64,000 nt of DNA. It comes from UBA1952 sp965246855 (GTDB lineage: Bacteria > Bacteroidota > Bacteroidia > Chitinophagales > Chitinophagaceae). A program made the position numbers and the translations under genes. How positions within the stretch are numbered: the first letter of the stretch is position 1; the number at the start of each line of letters is the position of its first letter. The notes beneath the pieces are model-generated. The model was not told the DNA's origin. It did no database searches and worked only from the letters and a program-made list of their open reading frames with translations. The stretch spans positions 496,001-560,000 of the forward strand of contig CBDFFP010000005.1 of assembly GCA_965246855.1 (NCBI GenBank), written 5' to 3'. This document shows, in pieces, positions 13,989 through 22,392 of the stretch.

Positions 13989-15440
13989 TTAATACGGAAA
14001 CGCAACCGCTTCCCCCACTATCCGCCGCACGTCTTCCAGTTTCACGCGGTCTTGCGTCATCGTGTCGCGGTGGCGAAGCGTTACGGTTCCGTCTTCTTTG
14101 GTTTGGTGGTCAATGGTTACACAGAACGGCGTACCGAGTGCATCCATCCGGCGGTAGCGTTTACCAATAGAATCCTTCTCTTCGTAGAAACACCGGAAAT
14201 CGCGGCGGCAGGCGTCCATCAGTTCGCGGGCAATTTCCGGGAGGCCGTCTTTCTTCGTCAAGGGCAGCACGGCCAGTTTCGTTGGCGCAAGGAACGGCGG
14301 AAATGAAAGCACCACACGGCTGTCTTGCTTTTCGTCGGTGCTTAAATCTTCTTCGCGGTAGGCATGGCTCAACACCATCAGCACTGCGCGGTCAAGGCCG
14401 ATAGAGGTCTCAATCACGTAAGGAATGTAATGCTGATTCAGCTCCGTGTCAAAGTAGGTAAGCTTCTTGCCGCTCAGTGCCGCGTGTTGTTTCAGATCAA
14501 AATCGGTGCGGGAATGGATGCCTTCTACTTCCTTGAAACCAAAAGGAAATTGGAACTCAATATCGCAGGCCGCATCCGCATAGTGCGCCAGTTTTACGTG
14601 GTCGTGGAAGCGGTAAGAACTCTCCGGAATGCCGAGGCTGCGGTGCCATTGGAGGCGCGCTTCTTTCCAGTATTCATACCACTGCTTCTGCTCGCCGGGG
14701 CGCACGAAAAACTGCATTTCCATTTGCTCAAACTCCCGCATCCGAAACGTAAACTGCCGCGCCACAATCTCGTTGCGAAACGCCTTTCCCGTCTGCGCAA
14801 TACCGAAGGGGATTTTCATCCTGCCCGTCTTTTGCACGTTCAGGAAATTCACGAAAATGCCTTGCGCTGTTTCGGGCCGGAGATACACTTTGTCCGCGCC
14901 ATCCGCTGCCGCGCCCATCTCGGTGGAGAACATGAGGTTGAACTGCCGCACGTCTGTCCAGTTCACGGTGCCGCTCACGCCGCAGGCGATTTTCTCTTCC
15001 TCAATCAGCGTTTTCAATCCCGCCAAATCATCGGCAGCCAGCAAAGCTTCCATGCGCGCAATCAGCGCATCACCTTTCGGATTCGTACCGTCTCCTGCTT
15101 TCAGGGTTTCGGCGTGGGCTTCTATCAGATGATCCACGCGGTAGCGTTTCTGGCTGTCGCGGTTGTCAATCATCGGGTCAGAAAAGGAATCCACGTGGCC
15201 GCTTGCTTTCCATACCAGCGGGTGCATAAAAATGGCCGCGTCAAGGCCTACAATGTTGTCGTGCATCCGCGTCATGCTGTTCCACCAATAATCGCGGATG
15301 GCGCGCTTCAGCTCTACGCCGTTCTGCCCGTAATCATACACGGCGGCAAGGCCGTCATACACTTCCGAGGACGGAAAAATAAAGCCGTATTCCTTGCAGT
15401 GGGAAATGAGGTTGGGCAGCGTGGTGGGAGCAGTATTCAT
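13989..15440 (-). CDS. glyS: Glycine--tRNA ligase (dimeric, single-chain class II)
   Basis: Charges tRNA-Gly. 483 residues from the ATG at 15440 (MNTAPTTLPNLISHCKEYGF). Class II motifs are visible: motif 1 around YDYGQNGVELKRAIRDYWW, motif 2 KIPFGIAQTGKAFRNE with FTFRMREFEQMEMQFFV, and motif 3 SIGLDRAVLMVLSHAY. The C-terminal anticodon-binding domain follows (PFLAPTKLAVLPLTKKDGL). It is the archaeal/eukaryal-like homodimeric type usual in Bacteroidota. A -7 element lies 9 nt upstream of the start. Confidence 0.97.
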   Translation of the reverse strand: MNTAPTTLPNLISHCKEYGFIFPSSEVYDGLAAVYDYGQNGVELKRAIRDYWWNSMTRMHDNIVGLDAAIFMHPLVWKASGHVDSFSDPMIDNRDSQKRYRVDHLIEAHAETLKAGDGTNPKGDALIARMEALLAADDLAGLKTLIEEEKIACGVSGTVNWTDVRQFNLMFSTEMGAAADGADKVYLRPETAQGIFVNFLNVQKTGRMKIPFGIAQTGKAFRNEIVARQFTFRMREFEQMEMQFFVRPGEQKQWYEYWKEARLQWHRSLGIPESSYRFHDHVKLAHYADAACDIEFQFPFGFKEVEGIHSRTDFDLKQHAALSGKKLTYFDTELNQHYIPYVIETSIGLDRAVLMVLSHAYREEDLSTDEKQDSRVVLSFPPFLAPTKLAVLPLTKKDGLPEIARELMDACRRDFRCFYEEKDSIGKRYRRMDALGTPFCVTIDHQTKEDGTVTLRHRDTMTQDRVKLEDVRRIVGEAVAFPY

Positions 15441-15449
15441 AAGCGGGCG

Positions 15450-15457
15450 CAAAAATA
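15450..15457 (-). promoter_or_regulatory. -7 promoter element of glyS
   Basis: TATTTTTG on the minus strand, an exact TAnnTTTG, followed by CGCCCGCTT and the ATG. The leader would be about 5 nt. Confidence 0.6.
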
Positions 15458-15467
15458 GGCGCAACCG

Positions 15468-15592
15468 GCAATTAATAATGAATAATGAGTAATGAATAAT
15501 GTAGTGGATTCCAATGCATCAAAACATTAAAGCCAACATAAGACGACACACCCATTATTTATTGTCAATTATCGATTATTCACTATCAAGGC
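15468..15592. repeat. AT-rich interspersed inverted repeat
   Basis: Iterated AATAATGA/GTAATG motifs (15470-15501) face a loosely complementary CATTATTTATTGTCAATTAT...TTATTCACTAT (15551-15588). The element fills the gap between alkA and glyS and runs into the alkA 3' end. Confidence 0.55.
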
Positions 15593-16217
15593 TTCTCCAC
15601 AAATACCGGCACGCCAGCGAGCGATAGGGCTTCCAATTTTCCGCAAGCGCCACAATGCTTTGTAGAAACGCCCTTCCGGTTTCCGTCAGTCCATACGCAC
15701 GGCGCATGGCATTCTGAATGCCGAGGTCGCCGGGCGAAAACACATCAGGCCGGTCAAGGGCGAAAATCTGAATCATCTCCGCCGTCCACTGCCCTACGCC
15801 TTTGATTTGTGTTAGGTGGGCAGTAAAGGTTTCGGCGTCCATTGCTGCTACTTCCTTAAACCGCAGATGTCCTTGCTGGGCAAATTCAGAAATGGCATGC
15901 ACATACCCCGCTTTCTGTCGCGAAAGACCAATAGTCCGTAGGTCTTCATCGGGTGTTTGCAAAACGGTTTTTGGTTCCAAAACTTCTCCCTCCGCAAAAC
16001 GCTCCCAAAACCGTTTCCAAATCGTAGCCGCCGCCTTCACGGAAAGCTGCTGCCCCATTACCGCGCGTAGCAAGGCTGCATACAAGTCGGGCGCAGGCTC
16101 CGGCATTATAGCCGGCAACTCGGTTTTGGAAATGATTCCGGCCAACACCGGGTCGCTTTCTAAAAGGGCAGCACGGCCTGCTACAGACCAGTGTGAAGGA
16201 CTTTTTTGTTTGGGCAT
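15576..16217 (-). CDS. alkA: DNA-3-methyladenine glycosylase II (HhH-GPD family)
   Basis: 213 residues. This base-excision enzyme removes alkylated purines from DNA. The HhH motif IKGVGQWTAEMIQIFAL (about residues 130-146) carries the Gly-Val-Gly hairpin, and D in DVFSPGDLGIQNAM is the expected catalytic Asp of the GPD loop. The N-terminal LLRAVMGQQLSVKAA is typical of the AlkA/Mag1 type. It lies back-to-back with a truncated endonuclease III-like gene at 16344. Confidence 0.92.
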   Translation of the reverse strand: MPKQKSPSHWSVAGRAALLESDPVLAGIISKTELPAIMPEPAPDLYAALLRAVMGQQLSVKAAATIWKRFWERFAEGEVLEPKTVLQTPDEDLRTIGLSRQKAGYVHAISEFAQQGHLRFKEVAAMDAETFTAHLTQIKGVGQWTAEMIQIFALDRPDVFSPGDLGIQNAMRRAYGLTETGRAFLQSIVALAENWKPYRSLACRYLWRSLDSE

Positions 16218-16343
16218 GGCGGGAATTTCCGAAACTTTTTCAGAAGCCCCGTAGAGATGCGATTCACCACGTCGCTACCCGGCACAGCTTTTAAAAGCCT
16301 TTTCTCTATACTGCCCGCTACCCTACTCGCGCCTAACCAAAAT

Positions 16344-16517
16344 ATGACTTTGGTTTTAGAAATTCACCGCCGACTATCAGAAGTTTACGGCAGCGGTATT
16401 GCTTATTTCCAAGACCACGACCCGCTGAGCGAGTTGGTTTCTTCGGTGCTTTCCCACCGCACCAAAAACAGCCAGTCGGCCGCGATAAAGCCTTTCTTTC
16501 ACAAAGTTTTGAGATAA
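16344..16517 (+). pseudogene. N-terminal stub of an endonuclease III-like (HhH-GPD) gene
   Basis: 57 codons from the ATG at 16344: MTLVLEIHRRLSEVYGSG, then a DHDPLSELVSSVLSHRTKN segment like the start of Bacteroidota endonuclease III-domain proteins (usually over 200 residues). The frame stops after KVLR at 16517, before the HhH and the iron-sulfur or GPD parts. About 150 nt of non-coding sequence follow and no remainder was found nearby. Most likely a 3'-deleted gene. It could still be expressed as a short peptide, but catalysis is impossible. Confidence 0.7.
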
Positions 16518-16673
16518 TATCTCAATGAGATTACGTCATTTTGAAGCACGCCAAATGCGAAAGCAAGCATCGCAAGATACTACACTTGATTTAGGAATAT
16601 TTCAATCCATTTGTTCTGAGTAGCTTTCAAAACCGACATGTCGTAGAGAAGGAGAGGCGTTGCGTTGCCAAAA

Positions 16674-17825
16674 TTACTTCACTAATTCCGTCAACTTCGT
16701 TTCCAGTTCCACGCCGCGCAAATCGCGGGCAATGATTTTGCCGGAAGGATCCACCAAAAAATTCGCCGGAATGCTTTGGATACCATAGTCGCGGGCGGGA
16801 ATGCTTTCCCAACCGGCGAGGTCAGAGATGTGCGTCCACGCGAGGCCGTCCTTCGCAATTGCTTCCTGCCATTTGTCCTTTTTCTGATCCAGGGAGACGC
16901 CGAGAATCGTGAAGTTCTTGTTCTTGAATTTCCCGAAAGCCGCTACCACATTGGGGTTCTCCGCTCGGCACGGCCCGCACCACGACGCCCAGAAATCCAC
17001 CAGCACGTACTTCCCTTTAAGGGACGCCAGTGTAACGGTTTTTCCGTCCGGCGTAGTGGCAGAAATAGCGGGAGCGTCTGTCCCCACTGCCGGGCCGGAA
17101 GCCGCGATTTGGGCGGCCTGTTTGTTACCGGCGGTGCGCTCGTTGCGCATGGTGAATTCCCGCGCCAGCGTAGCGTTTTTGGGGAAGCGCGCACCAAGGT
17201 TTTTAGTGAATGATTCCAGATAGGACGTCTCCGTTTTGGGGTCTAAAAGAGAAGCGGCGAACACGGCATTAGGTAGGTGTTTCGTCGTGTCGGCGTATTG
17301 CTCTACGTAGCGCGTAAAGGTTTCGCTGCGGACTTTCATGTCGGCTTCAGCGCGGGCCAGCAGGCTGTCTTTTCCCCCGGCTTTCATCTGGTCAATTACA
17401 GTGCCGAGCGTGTTGTAGTCAATAGCGAATTGCCGCGTCGTGCCAATGAAGGTTTGCAAGCTTGCGGTAGCGGCATTTCCCCCCACTTTGAAAGCGTCGG
17501 GCTGTTTCTGGTCACCTTTCACGGTGTAGGTTCCTTTGTCAATCACGAGGAGCGCGAAGGCTTCTTCTTTCCCGCCGATGCGGACGCGGTAAAGGCCCGG
17601 TTCGGGCGCGGTTCCGCCCAATTCAAAATGGCCGGAAGCGTTGGTCTCGGCACTGTCTAAAACCTGCGCGCCGGAGAGGCGCAATTCTTCCAGAAAAACG
17701 GTTTGTTCCGGCAGTCCGGCGATGTCGCCGATGATGGTGAAGTCGGAAGAATTGGTTTTGCAGGAAACGAACAGCAGCGCGGCGAATGCGAAAGAAAGTG
17801 CGCTTTTGAAGAAGGAAATTTTCAC
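16674..17825 (-). CDS. Thioredoxin-like TlpA/ResA family lipoprotein with DUF4369
   Basis: 383 residues. Signal plus lipobox (FAALLFVSC) gives a membrane-anchored periplasmic protein. Residues ~30-130 match the DUF4369 module common in Bacteroidota (FTIIGDIAGLPEQTVFLEEL). A helical middle follows. The C-terminal AhpC/TSA-TlpA thioredoxin domain (from ~245) has the redox site WCGPC in FWASWCGPCRAENPNV and the cis-Pro in SIPANFLVDPSG. It is probably a thiol-disulfide oxidoreductase; the partner is unknown. It is transcribed alone. Confidence 0.9.
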   Translation of the reverse strand: MKISFFKSALSFAFAALLFVSCKTNSSDFTIIGDIAGLPEQTVFLEELRLSGAQVLDSAETNASGHFELGGTAPEPGLYRVRIGGKEEAFALLVIDKGTYTVKGDQKQPDAFKVGGNAATASLQTFIGTTRQFAIDYNTLGTVIDQMKAGGKDSLLARAEADMKVRSETFTRYVEQYADTTKHLPNAVFAASLLDPKTETSYLESFTKNLGARFPKNATLAREFTMRNERTAGNKQAAQIAASGPAVGTDAPAISATTPDGKTVTLASLKGKYVLVDFWASWCGPCRAENPNVVAAFGKFKNKNFTILGVSLDQKKDKWQEAIAKDGLAWTHISDLAGWESIPARDYGIQSIPANFLVDPSGKIIARDLRGVELETKLTELVK

Positions 17826-17842
17826 AGTGCAAACCTACGTTC

Positions 17843-17916
17843 ACAAGGCGTTCCTACGGAACGCAGCGCGTGAATGGGCGTGGGTTTTCTACCCACAAAG
17901 CGTCCCTACAGGACGC
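17843..17916. repeat. Two copies of a third REP-like family (CACAAAGCG foot)
   Basis: Copies at 17843-17864 (GCGTTCC/GGAACGC stem) and 17892-17916 (GCGTCC/GGACGC stem) share a foot of the type CCCACAAA. Further copies lie at 50604-50628, 50656-50680 and 50884-50909. Confidence 0.75.
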
Positions 17917-17929
17917 ACCCATCCAAGTT

Positions 17930-18016
17930 CTTGTTTGTCACCCCCGAAAGGGGGTCTGTAGGAAATGCTTTTATGACAAGGCAGGTTATACGGGTTCCCT
18001 GTCGGGAATGACAAAA
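17930..18016. repeat. Inverted repeat ending in TTTGTCA / TGACAAAAG
   Basis: TTTGTCACCCCCGAAAGGG at the left and GGGAATGACAAAAG at the right make an imperfect inverted element. The ends resemble those of the elements at 30227-30291 and 61271-61335. Confidence 0.5.
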
Positions 18017-18036
18017 GATGGCGCGAGAAAAGGCAT

Positions 18037-18070
18037 AAAAAAAGAACGCCCTGCAAATGCGGGGCGTTCC
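18037..18070 (-). terminator. Rho-independent terminator of ahcY
   Basis: On the minus strand GAACGCCCC, a TGCA-type loop and GGGCGTTC are followed by seven T. It lies about 45 nt after the ahcY stop. Confidence 0.85.
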
Positions 18071-18115
18071 TGTAAAATCCTGCTACTAAGGTTCTCTTCT
18101 GCCGGTAGCTTTCTA

Positions 18116-19447
18116 CTAATAACGGTACATATCCGTTTTGAACGGCCCGGCTTTCGGAATGCCGAGGTATGCGGCTTGCGCGTCGGTGAGTTCTTCCAGT
18201 ACCACGCCGATTTTAGCGAGGTGCAGGCGGGCTACTTTCTCGTCCAGGTGTTTCGGCAGAACATATACTTTGTTCTCGTAGTTGTCGTGGTGGCTCCACA
18301 ACTCAATCTGCGCCAGCGTCTGGTTGGTGAAGGAGTTGGACATCACGAAGCTTGGGTGGCCGGTGGCGCAACCGAGGTTTACGAGGCGGCCTTCTGCCAG
18401 TACAATGATGTCGCGGCCATCAATGTTGTAGAGGTCCACCTGCGGCTTGATGGTGTCTTTGGTGTGGCCGTAATTGGTATTCAGCCAGTCGATGTCGATT
18501 TCAATATCAAAGTGGCCGATGTTGCAGACAATTGCCTTGTCTTTCATCGCGCGGAAGTGTTCTTCCGTGATGAGGTCGCGGCAGCCGGAAGCGGTCACGA
18601 TGATGTCGGCTTCTTTCACCGCGTCAATCATCTTCTTTACTTCAAAGCCGTCCATTGCGGCTTGCAGCGCACAAATCGGGTCAATCTCGGTAACGATAAC
18701 ACGAGCGCCTGCACCACGCAACGAAAGGGCAGAGCCTTTTCCTACGTCGCCATAGCCGCCTACAACGGCTACTTTGCCCGCCATCATCACGTCGGTTGCG
18801 CGACGGATAGCATCCACGAGGCTTTCCTGACAGCCGTATTTGTTGTCAAACTTGCTTTTCGTAACGGAGTCGTTCACGTTGATGGCCGGCATCGGAAGCG
18901 TGCCTTTCTGCATCCGCTCATAGAGGCGGTGAACGCCGGTAGTGGTTTCTTCAGAGATGCCTTTTACGTGCTGTACCAGTTCGGGGTATTTGTCCAGCAC
19001 CATGTTGGTGAGGTCGCCGCCGTCGTCCAGAATCATGTTCAGCGGACGGTCTTCGCTACCGAAAAACAACGTCTGCTCGATGCACCAATCGCCTTCCTCT
19101 ACGGTCTGTCCTTTCCACGCAAAAACACCGATACCGGCAGCGGCAATCGCAGCAGCGGCCTGGTCTTGAGTAGAGAAAATGTTGCAGGAAGACCACTTCA
19201 CTTCCGCGCCCAGTTCCACGAGGGTTTCAATCAGGACGGCGGTCTGGATGGTCATGTGGAGGCAACCGGCGATGCGCGCGCCTTTCAGTGGCTGACGGTC
19301 GCGGTATTCTTCGCGCAGCGCCATAAGGCCCGGCATTTCGGCTTCGGCAAGGCGGATTTCCTTGCGGCCCCATGCGGCGAGGGAAAGATCGCGCACCTGG
19401 TGCGGCAGCGAGAAGTCAATTTGCTTTCCGATTTGAACAGTGTTCAT
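18116..19447 (-). CDS. ahcY: Adenosylhomocysteinase
   Basis: Hydrolyses S-adenosylhomocysteine to adenosine and homocysteine, keeping the methylation cycle running. 443 residues. Typical features are the N-terminal DFSLPHQVRDLSLAAWGRKE, the substrate-site HMTIQTAVLIETL and NVNDSVTKSKFDNKYG, the NAD-binding VAVVGYGDVGKG-type motif (here VVGGYGDVGKGSA), and the C-terminal DAQAAYLGIPKAGPFKTDMYRY with the conserved final K-x-x-x-Y-R-Y. An exact-type -7 element TACTTTTG lies upstream. It is divergent from an Lrp-type regulator 140 nt away, which could control it. No SAH riboswitch was seen. Confidence 0.98.
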   Translation of the reverse strand: MNTVQIGKQIDFSLPHQVRDLSLAAWGRKEIRLAEAEMPGLMALREEYRDRQPLKGARIAGCLHMTIQTAVLIETLVELGAEVKWSSCNIFSTQDQAAAAIAAAGIGVFAWKGQTVEEGDWCIEQTLFFGSEDRPLNMILDDGGDLTNMVLDKYPELVQHVKGISEETTTGVHRLYERMQKGTLPMPAINVNDSVTKSKFDNKYGCQESLVDAIRRATDVMMAGKVAVVGGYGDVGKGSALSLRGAGARVIVTEIDPICALQAAMDGFEVKKMIDAVKEADIIVTASGCRDLITEEHFRAMKDKAIVCNIGHFDIEIDIDWLNTNYGHTKDTIKPQVDLYNIDGRDIIVLAEGRLVNLGCATGHPSFVMSNSFTNQTLAQIELWSHHDNYENKVYVLPKHLDEKVARLHLAKIGVVLEELTDAQAAYLGIPKAGPFKTDMYRY

Positions 19448-19586
19448 CGTTTTGAAAGAGGTTATTGGAGTGGTTAAAATGGAAGGTCAAAAGTACCGGG
19501 TGGCGGATATTCTTCTGAAATTCTCCCGAAAAGAAGTATTTTTCGCTACTTTTCCCTCTTCTCCTGGTAAAATTCCCTTTTCCACA

Positions 19587-20072
19587 ATGGCCCGCACGCC
19601 GATAGCAGCAGAAAATCCTACGCTGGATGCCACCGACCTTTCTATCCTTAAAATTCTGGAAGAAAACGCGCGGATTTCCGTGAAGGAACTGGCGGAGAAA
19701 GTACATCTCAGCGCCACGCCGGTACATGAGCGCATTCGCCGGTTAGAGGCGGCGGGCGTGATTCAGAAATACAGCGCGGTGCTGGACGCGCGCAAGCTGG
19801 GGAAAACGCTGTTGGTAATTTGCTACGTCTCCCTGAAACAACACAGCAAGAACGCGGGCAGCGAGTTTATCAAAGCCATTGCGGAAATGGACGCGGTGGT
19901 GGAATGCCTCACGATTTCCGGGCAGTTTGATTTTATGCTTAAGGTCTCCTGCGCGGATATGGACGACTACTACCATTTTCACGTTCACGAGCTGAGCGCG
20001 CTGGCGAATGTGGCGAATGTGCAAAGCACGTTTGTGATGGGCGTGGTGAAGCAGACGCACCGGGTGTTGTGA
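19587..20072 (+). CDS. Lrp/AsnC family transcriptional regulator
   Basis: 161 residues from the ATG at 19587 (MARTPIAAENPTLDATDLSI). The helix-turn-helix is in ISVKELAEKVHLSATPVHERIRRLEAAGVI (about residues 30-60), followed by the RAM/ligand-binding domain (LVICYVSLKQHS... VVECLTISGQFDFMLKVSC). Lrp proteins bind amino acids and control their metabolism. Because it is divergent from ahcY, regulation of methionine/SAH metabolism is a reasonable guess, not shown. Confidence 0.93.
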   Translation: MARTPIAAENPTLDATDLSILKILEENARISVKELAEKVHLSATPVHERIRRLEAAGVIQKYSAVLDARKLGKTLLVICYVSLKQHSKNAGSEFIKAIAEMDAVVECLTISGQFDFMLKVSCADMDDYYHFHVHELSALANVANVQSTFVMGVVKQTHRVL

Positions 20073-20155
20073 GGGGTTGGATGCTTCGCGTTGGAAGCCC
20101 TTCGGGCGTTGGAGTGTTGGAAGGGTTGGATGCCTTCGGCGTTGGATGATGTTGG
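20073..20155 (+). repeat. G-rich repeat with UUCG mini-hairpins
   Basis: The motif GTTGGA alternates with short hairpins GCTTCGC, GCCCTTCGGGC and GCCTTCGGC. The run directly follows the Lrp stop codon. Such UUCG-loop hairpins could act as mRNA 3'-end structures. Confidence 0.5.
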
Positions 20156-20213
20156 AATTTACAGCCTCCTCCATGAAGCGGCTTACAAAATGCCTGCTTA
20201 CAAAAAAATGGGT

Positions 20214-20287
20214 GTCATTCCGACGAAGGAGGAATCTCACAGAAGCCAAATATAGCAAAAGTGAGATTCCTCCTTCGTCGGAATGAC
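20214..20287. repeat. Perfect inverted repeat, 27-bp arms, 20-nt loop
   Basis: Left arm 20214-20240 begins GTCATTCCGACGAAGGAGG; right arm 20261-20287 is its exact reverse complement. It lies between the convergent Lrp regulator and the clpX operon end and may act as a bidirectional terminator. The form also suits a small MITE-like element. Confidence 0.85.
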
Positions 20288-20327
20288 CTGCTCCTTAATT
20301 ATTTAAAGAGACTGCTACGCTCTGATG

Positions 20328-20504
20328 TTACCCCAGAAAATCGTCGCTCTGCTTATTCGCGGGCTTCAGGAAATTATCCACCATGCCCTGCATCATCGGC
20401 GGAAGCTGGCTTTGGATGTATTCCTTGATAACGGCGATGGCTTTCTCGGCTTGTTCGGGCGTGAGGCCGGCTTTGTCGGTGAGTTGGGAGATGAGTTCGT
20501 TCAT
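20328..20504 (-). CDS. 58-residue helical protein downstream of clpX
   Basis: Reads MNELISQLTDKAGLTPEQAE, then a K-A-I-A-V-I-K-E-Y-I helix, QSQLPPMMQGMVDNFL and an acidic end (SDDFLG). It starts 19 nt after the clpX stop on the same strand, so it is almost certainly co-transcribed. The pattern (short helix, LTPEQA turn, amphipathic helix, PPMM kink) looks like a real folded mini-protein; no metal or nucleotide motif is present. Function unknown. Confidence 0.7.
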   Translation of the reverse strand: MNELISQLTDKAGLTPEQAEKAIAVIKEYIQSQLPPMMQGMVDNFLKPANKQSDDFLG

Positions 20505-20523
20505 GGGAAGATGTATTAGTTGG

Positions 20524-21807
20524 CTACGCCGCTTTCAAATAATCCAGTTTGGCGTGTTCCAGCATTTGGCGGGCGTAGTCTTCCGTCAGGTGGAAAACGC
20601 CGTTGTGATTCGTTTCGGAAGGCAGGTCAAACATGGCATCGGTGAGTACCATTTCGCAAATCGCGCGCAGGCCGCGGCCACCGAGCTTGAACTCAATGGC
20701 TTTGTCCACAAGGTAGTCCAATGCGCTTTCTTCTACTTCCAACTTGATGTTTTCGTACTCAAACAGCTTTTTATATTGCTTGATAAGCGCGTTTTTCGGT
20801 TCCGTCAGGATGCGGCGCAGAGCATCGCGGTCTAGCGGGTTCAGGTACGTTACAATCGGCAGGCGGCCCAGCAATTCCGGTATCAAGCCGAAGGCGCGCA
20901 GGTCTTGTGCATTCACGTATTGCAGCAGGTTGGCGCGGTCAAGGTCTTTCGTGTTTTGGATGGCGCGGTAGCCGATGGAAGACGTCTGCATCCGGCGGGC
21001 AATCATCCGGTCGATGCCTTCAAAAGCACCGCCGCAAATGAACAGGATGTTGCGCGTATCCACGTTAATCATCTTCTGGTCGGGGTGCTTGCGCCCGCCT
21101 TGTGGGGGAACCATTACGTTACTTCCTTCCAAAAGCTTCAACATCGCTTGCTGCACGCCCTCGCCGCTTACGTCGCGGGTGATGGACGGGTTGTCACCTT
21201 TGCGGCCAATCTTGTCGATTTCATCAATGAAAATGATGCCTTTCTGCGCGGCTTCTACGTCAAAATCGGCAGCTTGTAGCAGGCGGCTCAGGATGCTTTC
21301 CACGTCTTCGCCCACGTAGCCTGCTTCCGTGAAAACGGTAGCATCCACAATGGCAAAAGGAATCTGCAAGAGCTTGGCGATGGTACGGGCGAGCAGGGTT
21401 TTTCCGGTGCCGGTTTCGCCCACCATAATCATGTTGCTTTTCTCAATTTCCACTTCGTCTTCGGAGTCCTTCAGCTTTGGATTCAGGAGGCGCTTGTAGT
21501 GGTTGTAGATGGCAACGGAAAGCACTTTTTTCGCGTCTTCCTGCCCAATCACATAGTCGTCGAGGAAGGCTTTGATTTCGCGGGGTTTATAGACGCGGTG
21601 GCGGGAAACGTCGAACTGCGGGTCTTTGGTTTCCTTGCGCTTTTCAGGCGCTTCTTCGGGTGTTTTGCCCTGCGCCTCGCCCAGCAGGTGGTGGGCATTC
21701 TCGATGCAGAGGTCGCAGATATTGCCCTTCAGGCCGGTGAATAAAATCGCGCAGGCGGCCTCCGGGCGCTCACAAAACGAACAGGTTTTCTCTCCTTTCC
21801 TCGACAT
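20524..21807 (-). CDS. clpX: ATP-dependent Clp protease ATP-binding subunit ClpX
   Basis: Hexameric AAA+ unfoldase that feeds substrates to ClpP. 427 residues from the ATG at 21807 (MSRKGEKTCSFC). The zinc-binding domain has C9/C12 and C31/C34. Walker A is GETGTGKT (G130-T137), Walker B IIFIDEIDKI, and the pore loop and sensor regions are present (GYVGEDVES, ELLGRLPIV). An in-frame extension of 125 codons upstream crosses a repeat array and is not coding. clpP is not adjacent; a 58-codon gene follows. Confidence 0.97.
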   Translation of the reverse strand: MSRKGEKTCSFCERPEAACAILFTGLKGNICDLCIENAHHLLGEAQGKTPEEAPEKRKETKDPQFDVSRHRVYKPREIKAFLDDYVIGQEDAKKVLSVAIYNHYKRLLNPKLKDSEDEVEIEKSNMIMVGETGTGKTLLARTIAKLLQIPFAIVDATVFTEAGYVGEDVESILSRLLQAADFDVEAAQKGIIFIDEIDKIGRKGDNPSITRDVSGEGVQQAMLKLLEGSNVMVPPQGGRKHPDQKMINVDTRNILFICGGAFEGIDRMIARRMQTSSIGYRAIQNTKDLDRANLLQYVNAQDLRAFGLIPELLGRLPIVTYLNPLDRDALRRILTEPKNALIKQYKKLFEYENIKLEVEESALDYLVDKAIEFKLGGRGLRAICEMVLTDAMFDLPSETNHNGVFHLTEDYARQMLEHAKLDYLKAA

Positions 21808-22015
21808 GAATTTTTGCTTTTTAGGGGCAGCGAAGGTAAGGGGAATGGAGAGCAGTACAGAGATAGCGGCCCGGAACGACTTTGAGCAACAGCGCACAAG
21901 GCCGGCGCCCCGGCTTCCCCCAAAACAGGTGTTTGGGAGGCGGAAGGAAAGAAAATTTCCTTGCCGTGTAAGCGTTTTCCCAGCTTCAAAAAGAAATAGC
22001 TCCGGTTTTTGTTCC
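21808..22015. other. Intergenic region upstream of clpX
   Basis: About 200 nt between the clpX start and a 21-bp tandem array. It should hold the clpX promoter; no clear TAnnTTTG is visible. An AGGTAAGGGG stretch and a purine-rich part (GGAAGGAAAGAAAAT) are the only obvious composition features. No gene is supported. Confidence 0.4.
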
Positions 22016-22204
22016 TTATTCCTAAGAATAAGGCGCATATTCTTGGGAATACGTAATCTATTCTTGGGTTTAGATAATTTATTCCTAAGAATAAGCAACC
22101 TATTCTTAGGAATAAGTAACTTAAACTCAAGAATAAGTTGCGTATTCTTGGGTTTAGATAATCTAAATCCAAGAATATGCAACCTATTCCCGGTTTTAAG
22201 AGGG
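22016..22204. repeat. Tandem array, about nine 21-bp units, between clpX and a divergent membrane-protein gene
   Basis: Units start every 21 nt from 22016 (consensus close to YTATTCYTRRGAATARGYAAY). Most contain a near-palindrome TATTCYTAGGAATA. Array sequence is open in several frames on both strands because 21 is divisible by 3; translations give 7-residue repeats such as LRIPKNM and LLILRNK. It lies 208 nt before clpX and 188 nt before the gene at 22393. Confidence 0.85.
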
Positions 22205-22392
22205 AAAGACTTGGCAGGTCAAGCCTTGAAAAGGTGCAGCGCCTGTCAAGTCTGATTATTCAGGCGGAATGCGGTAGGTTTGTTCTTGCGATAAAAGCGA
22301 CTGTCTTCGCCGGGGCGCGAGGAAACGGGAATCCATATTTCATTGCAAATCCGGTTATGCCCATACTATTGACCTCCTCCCCGCGTCCCTAT

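Noticed and set aside
17870..19477. Open frame of 535 codons antisense to ahcY
   Set aside because: The ahcY reading is certain; this is a codon-bias shadow.
19448..19586. SAH riboswitch upstream of ahcY
   Set aside because: No conserved SAH-aptamer core could be recognised in the short leader.
22016..22392. N-terminal extension of clpX or of the divergent membrane protein through the 21-bp array
   Set aside because: clpX homology begins at the zinc finger after the ATG at 21807, and the membrane protein has a good start at 22393.
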